Origin: Paenisporosarcina sp. HGH0030
GTDB taxonomy: Bacteria; Bacillota; Bacilli; Bacillales_A; Planococcaceae
Length of the DNA: 64,000 nt
NCBI RefSeq assembly: GCF_000411295.1
Contig: NZ_KE150421.1
Coordinates: forward strand, 745,324-809,323
Direction: 5' to 3'
A program made the position numbers and the translations under genes. The notes beneath the pieces were generated by a model, which was not told the origin of the DNA, searched no databases, and saw only the letters and a program-made list of their open reading frames with translations. Positions within the stretch are counted from its first letter, which is position 1, and each line of letters begins with the position of its first letter. Of the stretch, positions 34,289-41,613 are shown piece by piece.

Positions 34289-34582
34289 TTACATTTGTTT
34301 AGGAATCCCATTAATGAGCCACAAAACGCCATGATACACTTGTAAATCATCATCACACGCTTCACAAAATTCCTGTTCGTCTTCTGTCCAGAAAGCCCAA
34401 CAAGCTCCTTTTTGACTCGCTTCATTTGGATAAGATTTCCTGAGTTTTTCAAGCAGTGAATTCAAAAAAATACTCGCTTCTGCTTCATTCACAAACACCT
34501 TTTTTTCAATGATGGTTGCTTCCCAACCAGAGAACATCCACCATGGTTCGTAGCCAGCTTTCATATAGATGATTTCATTCAT
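34289..34582 (-). CDS. DUF1033 family protein
   Basis: A 97-residue protein with the DUF1033 signature YEPWWMFSGWEATI at the start and SQKGACWAFWTEDEQEFCEACDDDLQVYHGVLWLING at the end. It is a conserved Bacillales/Lactobacillales family of unknown function. ATG 34582 follows AAGGATGG. An in-frame extension upstream has no ribosome site. It is a single gene; the next operon starts at 34816 on the other strand. Confidence 0.85.
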   Translation of the reverse strand: MNEIIYMKAGYEPWWMFSGWEATIIEKKVFVNEAEASIFLNSLLEKLRKSYPNEASQKGACWAFWTEDEQEFCEACDDDLQVYHGVLWLINGIPKQM

Positions 34583-34815
34583 GATTAATCCATCCTTTTC
34601 TTTCAATCCTTAATCTCATTTTAGCAAACGATTTTCTAACGTCTAGTCATTCGCTCGTTTCTCTTTTCACCCTTTCATTTTTCAATAAACCTTATAACAA
34701 TTCGAAATGATTGATAACTGGATAAAATTAATATAAGTTTAGTCATAACAAGGATGAAACCTTTTGTTGCGCCAACCGTATGTATTAGATAAGAACTCTT
34801 AAGGAGGGTTTCAAC

Positions 34816-35490
34816 ATGATCGATATAAAATATTTTATAACTCGACAATTTCTCGGTTTCCCTATATTTATAGGTAGTTGGATCGGATTTCAGTCAGGAT
34901 TAAATTTAAACTTCATGCTTTCTGGCTTATTGGCGATTGGAACATATGCTGTCTCCAATCAAGTAATCAAAGTCGTTCAATCAAGGTTGATTGTTTCCAA
35001 ATATGGTTTAACCTTTGCTGAATATCGACATATCAGAATGCAATTAAAAGAAGCGAAATTTAAACTTAATCAATTAAATGGATACTTCCTGAAAGTTCGC
35101 TCCATAAGAGCATTTAAGCAACTTTTTGAAATGAATCGTTTGGCGAAGCGTATTTTTCAAATTGTCAAAACCAATCCAAAAAAGTTTTATCAAGCAGAGC
35201 CATTTTTCTATGCACATCTGGACACTGCAGTGGAACTCACTTCTAAATATACTTTACTTGTTTCACAGCCAGTTAAAGCAGCAGATGTTCAAATAGCCCT
35301 TCAGGACACACGGGAAACTTTGCTGGAACTTAATCAGGTAATGGAACAAGACCTTCGACAAGTGTTGTCTTCTGATATTGAACATTTAAAAATGGAACTA
35401 GATTTCGCCAAAATCTCAATGAAGAATCATGCATCACCTTTACTATTGAAAGGAGAAACACCAGATGACTCAAAATCCATCGACTTCTAA
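34816..35490 (+). CDS. xpaC: XpaC-like protein
   Basis: A 224-residue protein with two N-terminal hydrophobic stretches (LGFPIFIGSWIGFQSG and LNFMLSGLLAIGTYAVSN) and a long helical soluble part. It belongs to the XpaC family, first found through 5-bromo-4-chloroindolyl phosphate hydrolysis in Bacillus; it usually sits with telA-like genes. ATG 34816 follows AAGGAGGG. It overlaps the telA gene by 26 bp, so the two form one operon. Biochemical role unclear. Confidence 0.85.
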   Translation: MIDIKYFITRQFLGFPIFIGSWIGFQSGLNLNFMLSGLLAIGTYAVSNQVIKVVQSRLIVSKYGLTFAEYRHIRMQLKEAKFKLNQLNGYFLKVRSIRAFKQLFEMNRLAKRIFQIVKTNPKKFYQAEPFFYAHLDTAVELTSKYTLLVSQPVKAADVQIALQDTRETLLELNQVMEQDLRQVLSSDIEHLKMELDFAKISMKNHASPLLLKGETPDDSKSIDF

Positions 35491-36649
35491 CCAAACGAAA
35501 ACTATAGATGATTTACTTCATTCACCTTTTGATATGCAACCTCAAAAGATGTCACAAGATCCTATCAACGAAAAGCTTCCAGTAAAGATTTTGGATCGAT
35601 TGTCCGAAGAAGAAAAGCAAAAAGCATTGGCTCTTGCTACTCAAATACCTGCAGGAAATTATGAAGCCATTCTCACATATGGAGCCAATGCACAAACGGA
35701 ATTGTCTTCGTTTTCTCACCAGATGCTGGACCATGTGCAAAAGAAAGATATCGGTCCTGTAGGGGATATTTTGAAAGATCTGATGGACAAGCTCGGGCAA
35801 TTAAATCCTGAAGAACTATCTAACCAAAAAAAGTCTGGGATTAAACGGTTATTCGGCAAAGTCTCCCGTTCTGTTCAAGAATTAATGACAAAATATCAAA
35901 AACTGAGCACTCAAATCGATAGAATCGGCATCCAACTCGAACACTCCAAACGTGGCCTGATTGAAGATGTTCAAATGCTTGATAAATTGTATGACCAAAA
36001 TAAAGCGTATTTTCAAGCATTGAATATTTATATTGCAGCGGCTGAAATCAAACGGGATGAAATTCTAAATGAAACAATCCCTGCCCTGCGTCAAAAAGCG
36101 GAAGCTTCTTCTGACCAAATGGCTTATCAGGAAGTCAATGATATGGCTCAATTTTTAGATCGTCTGGAAAAGCGTCTATATGATTTACAACTTTCTCGTC
36201 AAATCACGATTCAAAGCGCTCCGCAGATTCGAATGATCCAACAAACAAATCAGACGTTAGCTGAGAAAATTCAATCATCTGTTATGACGTCCATTCCATT
36301 ATGGAAAAATCAGATTGCCATTGCTTTGACACTTAACCGTCAAATGAAAGCTGTAGAAGCTCAAAAACAAGTAACCAAAACAACAAATGATTTATTACTG
36401 AAAAACTCCGAAATGTTGAAAATCAACAGTCTTGAAACCGCTAAAGAAAACGAACGCGGCATTGTAGAAATTGAGACGTTGAAACAAACGCAGGAAAACT
36501 TGCTGCAAACGATTGAAGAAACACTGCGTATTCAAGCTGATGGTCGTGTGAAACGTAAAGCGGCTGAAGTAGAAATTGCACGTATGGAAGAACAATTGAA
36601 ACAGAGATTGTTAATCGTCCATCAAGAACAAGAAAACCGTCCTCGCTAA
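35465..36649 (+). CDS. TelA-like toxic anion resistance protein (YaaN)
   Basis: A 394-residue helical protein of the TelA family. Typical segments: KSGIKRLFGKVSRSVQELMTKYQKLSTQIDRIGIQLEHSKRGLIEDVQMLDKLYDQNKAYFQ and a coiled-coil C-terminus. TelA proteins confer tellurite and lantibiotic-related tolerance. It starts in the xpaC 3' end, giving translational coupling. Its stop codon sits in the loop of the terminator at 36635-36664. Confidence 0.88.
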   Translation: MTQNPSTSNQTKTIDDLLHSPFDMQPQKMSQDPINEKLPVKILDRLSEEEKQKALALATQIPAGNYEAILTYGANAQTELSSFSHQMLDHVQKKDIGPVGDILKDLMDKLGQLNPEELSNQKKSGIKRLFGKVSRSVQELMTKYQKLSTQIDRIGIQLEHSKRGLIEDVQMLDKLYDQNKAYFQALNIYIAAAEIKRDEILNETIPALRQKAEASSDQMAYQEVNDMAQFLDRLEKRLYDLQLSRQITIQSAPQIRMIQQTNQTLAEKIQSSVMTSIPLWKNQIAIALTLNRQMKAVEAQKQVTKTTNDLLLKNSEMLKINSLETAKENERGIVEIETLKQTQENLLQTIEETLRIQADGRVKRKAAEVEIARMEEQLKQRLLIVHQEQENRPR

Positions 36650-36664
36650 TGAGGACGGTTTTTT
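36635..36664. terminator. Rho-independent terminator
   Basis: ACCGTCCTC-GCTAAT-GAGGACGGT followed by TTTTTATTG on the plus strand; the yojO-like gene converges on it. The stop codon of the telA-like gene is the TAA in the loop. Confidence 0.88.
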
Positions 36665-36670
36665 ATTGTG

Positions 36671-38563
36671 TCACTTTACTACGAGATATAACATTCGTCG
36701 CAACAGTCTTAATGTCTGTGTTGTGAACTCATCGACATTTCTGGCAGTTGCGGTTCTTGGCCCGAACATCATTTGAAATAATTGCATTTGTTCTTCCACA
36801 GGTTGCTCTGCACTTAAATACAAATGAAGCATATGAATCCCTTTTTTCTCGATTTCAATGACTGCTTCTGCTGTATCAACTATACCATTTGCGGCGTATC
36901 CATAAGCCGAAGGTTCTCCATCGGAAAAAAGCAAAAGAAATTTATGCTTCTCAGGGCGTTTCTGAAGTCTTTCCGCCATCCAGCGAATAGCCAAGCCATC
37001 CCGATTATCTTCGTGCGCTTCAAGCGATAGAATTTCAGCTGCATGATCCTTCAAACCGTCCTCCACTTGATGACAAAATAAAAATGTATTAGGTTGATTT
37101 AGTTCTGAGGCTTCATAAGCATCTTCATAGTAGGAAACTATATCATGCCGAATACCTAAATCCCGCAATACATCATGAAATAAAAGTACGGCTTTTTTCG
37201 TATCTTCCATTTTATCAATCATTGAAGCTGAGCTATCTATCAATAGGCCAAAAACCGCATCTAAAGGTAACGATGGATTATTTTTTTTATAGAATGGTTT
37301 TGGACGCTGTTCAGTTAACAATGAGGTTAGGTTCGGCATTAACCTACCTTTTGATAAATTTGTCCGTTTACTCGCTAGCTTTTGATCAATCCGTTTTCGC
37401 ATTTCTTTTGTAAAAGCTTTCACAAACGGCTTTTGTTCTGCACGAATGGTTAAAATTTTGCTTTTCATCGAAGAAACTTCTTGAAGATCTATTCTTTTTT
37501 CCTCAATTGTCACGAATTGATGCTCATCACCGAATCGCTTGCCTGATTGTTTCGAGTATTTCTTTTCAGCACTACCATCTATTGTGGCATCTTGTTTCGA
37601 TTTTTTATTGGAATTGGAAAAACCGACCCCTTCGCTTTGAATTTCATTGGAATCTTCCCCTTCTTCAAATCGGCCATTGTCTGTCTTCCCTTTATTTCCT
37701 TTTGATAAATCAAATTCTAAATGCGGCCCAGCCTGTTTCTCACTTTCACGATGCCACGACCTGAACATTTCTTCAATGGATTCCTTTGCAGTTTGATTGT
37801 CCGAATTTTGCTGATCGATTTCATGCTGACCTTTGGTTTCAAAAGCAGGTTCCATTAAGTTTTCATGTAGTGTCATGAACGTATGAGTCAAGTCCTTAGT
37901 CGACTCTTCTTCCAAGACATAGAGAATCTCCAGACAGATTTTGCAGCAGTCAGCTGTTGATTTTGCATCGTAAATAAATTCCCATTTTGCAAGGACTCTT
38001 TGGTAGTAGTCAGGATAATCTCCCGTTAACGCTGTGGCTTGCGAACCTTTACGAAGTGCTATATACAAATAATTAAATAGACTATCACTGATAAACCCTT
38101 TGTTGAAATTGACACTCATTTGCTGTTCATGGTAGGTCGTATAGACATCTTCCCTTACAGTAAATGCCTTGTCGGTACCGGGACGTTCTTGTCGGATCAA
38201 GTTGGAAAGTCTGAATTCTTCAGCACTCAAAGCGAGCTGCAAAGCAAATTCTTTTAGTGGAAAGTGCTCGACTTCTTTCTTGTATCGATCCCATGAAGGA
38301 AGATCAAAATGGCTCCAAAAACCAGCTGTCAGTAAATACAAATCGGACAGTTGTCCATTCTGCACAATATCAGGTTCCCGATGTTGCCAAAAATGGCTCA
38401 TTGAAATCGCGCCTTCTTTCGGACGAAATTCCATCAATTTACGAACGGTCAATGTTAAATACGGTGCACGGCTTAATGCTCTCGCTAAATGTTCCAATTG
38501 AATCATTCGTCTTGCATTTACCGTTTCATTGTTAAATTGAATAAATCGATTGACTGATGACAA
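36671..38563 (-). CDS. VWA domain protein, YojO type
   Basis: A 630-residue protein. The C-terminal 200 residues are a von Willebrand A domain with a MIDAS motif DSSASM in VFGLLIDSSASMIDKMED, and FLLLFSDGEPSAYGYA further on. The N-terminal half is helical with an acidic/charged middle. Homologous to B. subtilis YojO and related CobT/NorD-type partner proteins. With the MoxR ATPase (38574-39443) it forms a MoxR-VWA pair, which in other bacteria acts as metal-insertion or assembly chaperones. Start TTG 38563, GAGGGATG just upstream. Client unknown. Confidence 0.82.
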   Translation of the reverse strand: MSSVNRFIQFNNETVNARRMIQLEHLARALSRAPYLTLTVRKLMEFRPKEGAISMSHFWQHREPDIVQNGQLSDLYLLTAGFWSHFDLPSWDRYKKEVEHFPLKEFALQLALSAEEFRLSNLIRQERPGTDKAFTVREDVYTTYHEQQMSVNFNKGFISDSLFNYLYIALRKGSQATALTGDYPDYYQRVLAKWEFIYDAKSTADCCKICLEILYVLEEESTKDLTHTFMTLHENLMEPAFETKGQHEIDQQNSDNQTAKESIEEMFRSWHRESEKQAGPHLEFDLSKGNKGKTDNGRFEEGEDSNEIQSEGVGFSNSNKKSKQDATIDGSAEKKYSKQSGKRFGDEHQFVTIEEKRIDLQEVSSMKSKILTIRAEQKPFVKAFTKEMRKRIDQKLASKRTNLSKGRLMPNLTSLLTEQRPKPFYKKNNPSLPLDAVFGLLIDSSASMIDKMEDTKKAVLLFHDVLRDLGIRHDIVSYYEDAYEASELNQPNTFLFCHQVEDGLKDHAAEILSLEAHEDNRDGLAIRWMAERLQKRPEKHKFLLLFSDGEPSAYGYAANGIVDTAEAVIEIEKKGIHMLHLYLSAEQPVEEQMQLFQMMFGPRTATARNVDEFTTQTLRLLRRMLYLVVK

Positions 38564-38573
38564 TTAACATCCC

Positions 38574-39443
38574 TCATTTCACCCAAGTATTCGCGAGTTC
38601 CATGACTAATTCTTTTTCACTATCATCATCTAACTTCTCCGCAATGGCATAACGTATTGCACGAAGTGGATCAATGTGTTGAGCAAGTTCTGTAGCATCA
38701 AGTAAACTGCGAATGGAAGCAGCTTCTTCACTTAATAAACCATTTTGAACTTGAATGAACATATCTTCAGAGAGATGAAGCATTGTTTTTATCAGGTTAT
38801 GTGATGCTTGAGGATATTCACGAACGAATAATTCTCGAAGGGGTTCACCGGTTAAATACGGGATGGCAAAAGAAATAAAACGATTTTTCAATGCTTCATT
38901 TAAAGGTGAAGTTCCGATATATCCCTCATTTATTGCGGCTATTACGGTAAAGTCTTTGTGTGCTTTCAACACTTCACCAGTATAAGGATTTGTCAGCATA
39001 CGTCGGTGATCAAGGACACTATGCAGAATTGGCAAAGTTTCAGGTTTCGCCATATTAATTTCATCTATATATAAAATATGTCCGTATCTCATCGCCTTAA
39101 TTACGGGACCTTCTACAAAATCAATATTAGTTTGTCCATTAGCCTGCACCAACGTTTTAAAGCCAAGAAGTGCTTCTGCATCCAAGTCAACAGAACAGTT
39201 GATACTGTGCATTGGTTGAGCGAAATACAATGAAATTGACTCAGCTAATTTCGTTTTCCCAGATCCTGAAGGTCCTTTCAGTAAAACGTTTTTTTGTAGT
39301 ACAACACTCAGTAAAAGATCCTCCCATAAATGAGGTAAAGGTGACATATACCCACCTTGTCCGATCAATGTTGAATGATCTTCTGAATGTGTTCTCTGTT
39401 TCCGAGAAGTTTGTGATTGTAAAATCAGTGATTGTGCATCCAA
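38574..39443 (-). CDS. MoxR-type AAA+ ATPase, YojN type
   Basis: A 289-residue AAA+ ATPase: Walker A LKGPSGSGKTKLAES, Walker B ILYIDEINMAKPETLPILHSVLDHRR, sensor AAINEGYIGTSPLNEALKNRF and arginine-rich C-terminal region. MoxR ATPases remodel clients together with VWA proteins; the partner (yojO-like) starts 10 bp downstream. The client protein is unknown and none of the usual cofactor-enzyme genes is adjacent. ATG 39443 has GGAGG at its upstream side. Confidence 0.87.
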   Translation of the reverse strand: MDAQSLILQSQTSRKQRTHSEDHSTLIGQGGYMSPLPHLWEDLLLSVVLQKNVLLKGPSGSGKTKLAESISLYFAQPMHSINCSVDLDAEALLGFKTLVQANGQTNIDFVEGPVIKAMRYGHILYIDEINMAKPETLPILHSVLDHRRMLTNPYTGEVLKAHKDFTVIAAINEGYIGTSPLNEALKNRFISFAIPYLTGEPLRELFVREYPQASHNLIKTMLHLSEDMFIQVQNGLLSEEAASIRSLLDATELAQHIDPLRAIRYAIAEKLDDDSEKELVMELANTWVK

Positions 39444-39492
39444 TTATTATTCCTCCTAAAGAAAAGCGTACGGCTCCCCTCTTCATAAACTA

Positions 39493-39828
39493 AGCTCTGT
39501 CCTACTTTTTCTATTGGTTATCGTACATTTGCGGTAGCCGCATGTTTCGCATTGGCCCAAATGAATTGTTGTTGCGTGGCGTTTTTAACCTTCGTTCCTT
39601 TGCATGCTAGGCGCAAATGCACTCAAACAAATGATTGTTATTTATTATGAACATTGTTTTACAAAATTTAATGTTATTAACATAATGGGAATAAGCATCA
39701 CTCCTGCGGAAAAACGGTCTGGCGAGACCCCACAGTGAGGCACGAGTGAGGAGCTCGTCAGTTCGTCCGCGGAAAGGGCGCAGATTCCCAATTTTTTATA
39801 TAAATCAATTGTAAAAGTTAGCATAGCT
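39493..39828. repeat. Terminator-associated repeat element, 336-bp copy
   Basis: Left end AGCTCTGTCC (39493), TATCGTACATTTGCG at 39519-39533, right end AGTTAGCATAGCT (39815-39828), whose complement begins AGCTATGCTAAC. It has the GC-rich inverted module (CTCCTGCGGAAAAACGG / TTCGTCCGCGGAAAGGG) shared with 53680-53780 and 61860-61950. The right end abuts the A-tract of the DUF6501 gene terminator. No gene here. Confidence 0.7.
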
Positions 39829-39861
39829 AAAAACAAAAAAACCGATGAAAGATTCATCGGT
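39829..39861 (-). terminator. Rho-independent terminator of the DUF6501 gene
   Basis: Minus strand ACCGATGA-loop-TCATCGGT (39841-39861) followed by TTTTTTTGTTTTT. Confidence 0.82.
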
Positions 39862-40058
39862 TATTCAAAATATTCTTTATAAAAGCCACCGATGTGACCA
39901 CTATTATCTACAACGAAAATGAACTCTTCTGTTTCATTTTTTACTTCATATGATTTTCCGACAGTCAGTACATTCGATACAGAGAATTTTGCCGCGTTTG
40001 TATGAACGCAAGTGACTGTTTTAAGTGTAGGTGTCTCTTTCCAAACATTATGTAACAT
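39861..40058 (-). CDS. DUF6501 family small protein
   Basis: A 65-residue protein: TLKTVTCVHTNAAKFSVSNVLTVGKSYEVKNETEEFIFVVDNSGHIGGFYKEYFE. The Cys-His pair (VTCVHTNA) and the closing VDNSGHIGGFYKEYF are conserved among Bacillales members. Function unknown. ATG 40058 has GAGGAGAT in the upstream bases. The terminator stem begins within the stop codon. Upstream lies a 21-bp tandem repeat region. Confidence 0.85.
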   Translation of the reverse strand: MLHNVWKETPTLKTVTCVHTNAAKFSVSNVLTVGKSYEVKNETEEFIFVVDNSGHIGGFYKEYFE

Positions 40059-40162
40059 AATTCATCTCCTCAATTCTTACTCTCTCTAGTATAAGCATGC
40101 ACTTAAAGATTATCAACAATCCATCATTCATAATTCGTTCAGTAGCCGGTGAAAAGTGTTGG

Positions 40163-40285
40163 CCAGGTTGACAGAAAGCTTTCCCAGGTAGACAGTTTGC
40201 CGCTCCAGGTAGACAGAATCGCTTTCCAGGTTGCACAAAATCAATTAAATGACAAAATCTCCTCAAGTTTGCACAAATCGAAACA
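40163..40285. repeat. 21-bp tandem repeat, four clear copies plus degenerate ones
   Basis: CCAGGT/CCAGGTT-type units start at 40163, 40184, 40205 and 40226, exactly 21 bp apart, each of form CCAGG-T-W-G/GC-ACAG/ACAA. Weaker units follow to about 40285 (GACAAAAT, GCACAAAT). It lies between odhB and the DUF6501 gene. The 21-bp period equals 7 codons and yields heptapeptide repeats in an open frame on the minus strand, but no gene evidence supports that frame. Confidence 0.8.
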
Positions 40286-40320
40286 AAAAAGCAGCTTCGC
40301 ATAATTATGCGAAGCTGCTT
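40285..40320 (-). terminator. Rho-independent terminator of odhAB
   Basis: Minus strand GCAGCTTCGCATAATTATGCGAAGCTGC palindromic stem followed by TTTTTTG. Confidence 0.9.
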
Positions 40321-40328
40321 CCTATTTC

Positions 40329-41585
40329 TTAAGACTCCAACAACAAGTCTTCAGGGTTTTCGATTAATTCTTTAACAGTTTTCAAGAATCCAACTGAATC
40401 TTTTCCATCGATTACACGGTGGTCATAAGATAGAGCCACATACATCATCGGACGGATTTGAACTTCGTCACCGATAGCTACTGGGCGTTTTTGGATTGTA
40501 TGCATTCCAAGAATACCTACTTGAGTACCGTTCAAAATTGGCGTAGACATTAGAGAACCGAAGACTCCACCATTTGTGATAGTGAATGATCCACCTGTCA
40601 TATCAGAAATTTGAAGCTTCTTGTCACGAGCTTTTTTAGCTAACTCGCCGATTGTCGCTTCGATTTCTGCGAAGTTTTTACGGTCTGTATCGCGAACGAT
40701 TGGTACAACTAATCCTTCTTCAGTTGATACCGCAATACCTACATCATAGAACTGTTTCAATAGGATTTCGTCCCCATCAAGTTCTGCGTTAACATAAGGG
40801 TATTTCTTAAGCGCAGAAGTAACGGCTTTCGTGAAGAATGACATGAATCCTAAACGGACATCATGATCTTCAAAGAATTTATCTTTCTTGCGAGAACGCA
40901 AAGCCATAACATTTGTCATGTCGATTTCGTTGAAAGTAGTCAACATCGCAGTTGATTGCTTAACTTCCAACAAACGGTTAGCGATTGTTTGACGGCGACG
41001 AGACATTTTCTCGCGTTTCACACGGCTATCGTCTGCTTTTGGTGCAGCAACTGCTTTTGGAGCCGTTGGTGCTGCTGGTGCTTGTTTAGGAGCATTTGAG
41101 TGTGCTTCCACGTCTTGTACGCGAACGCGACCCATTGGATCTACAGTTGAAACTGCTTGTAAATCAATTCCTTTTTCACGAGCAAGTTTACGTGCAGCTG
41201 GACTTGCAATTGTGCGATCTGTTGAAGAAGATTCATCTTTAGCAACTGGTGCCGCTTGTTGTTTAGGAGCTGCTTCAACATCTTTTACTGGTGCGTCAGC
41301 TTCTGCAGGATCAGCTTCAACCGGGCTCTTAGTCGTGCTACCAGAACCTGAACCTTCACCAACAACAGCAATCACTTGGCCAACTTCGACTGTATCGCCT
41401 TCAGCAAAAAGTAGTTCTTGGACTACTCCTGCTTCTTCTGAAATGACTTCAACGTTTACTTTATCAGTTTCAAGCTCAACGATGAATTCACCTTTTTCAA
41501 CTGTATCGCCTGGTTGTTTCAACCATTGTGCGATTGTTCCTTCTGTAATTGATTCTGCTAATTCGGGTACTTTAATTTCTGCCAC
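40329..41585 (-). CDS. odhB: Dihydrolipoyl succinyltransferase, E2 of 2-oxoglutarate dehydrogenase
   Basis: A 418-residue E2. The lipoyl domain ends with the lipoylated Lys in [20 protein letters not shown] (about residues 35-55). An Ala/Pro/Lys-rich linker follows, then the E3-binding domain ([21 protein letters not shown]), and a C-terminal catalytic domain with HRVIDG in [16 protein letters not shown]. It transfers succinyl groups to CoA in the TCA cycle. Start GTG 41585 with GAGGAGG. It is 28 bp after odhA. Confidence 0.95.
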   Translation of the reverse strand: MAEIKVPELAESITEGTIAQWLKQPGDTVEKGEFIVELETDKVNVEVISEEAGVVQELLFAEGDTVEVGQVIAVVGEGSGSGSTTKSPVEADPAEADAPVKDVEAAPKQQAAPVAKDESSSTDRTIASPAARKLAREKGIDLQAVSTVDPMGRVRVQDVEAHSNAPKQAPAAPTAPKAVAAPKADDSRVKREKMSRRRQTIANRLLEVKQSTAMLTTFNEIDMTNVMALRSRKKDKFFEDHDVRLGFMSFFTKAVTSALKKYPYVNAELDGDEILLKQFYDVGIAVSTEEGLVVPIVRDTDRKNFAEIEATIGELAKKARDKKLQISDMTGGSFTITNGGVFGSLMSTPILNGTQVGILGMHTIQKRPVAIGDEVQIRPMMYVALSYDHRVIDGKDSVGFLKTVKELIENPEDLLLES

Positions 41586-41613
41586 TATATTTTCCTCCTC
41601 TAATCAATACGTT

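Noticed and set aside
40048-40302. 84-residue Pro/Cys-rich frame over the 21-bp repeats
   Set aside because: Product is a direct consequence of the tandem repeats, overlaps the DUF6501 start and the odhAB terminator, and has no ribosome site.
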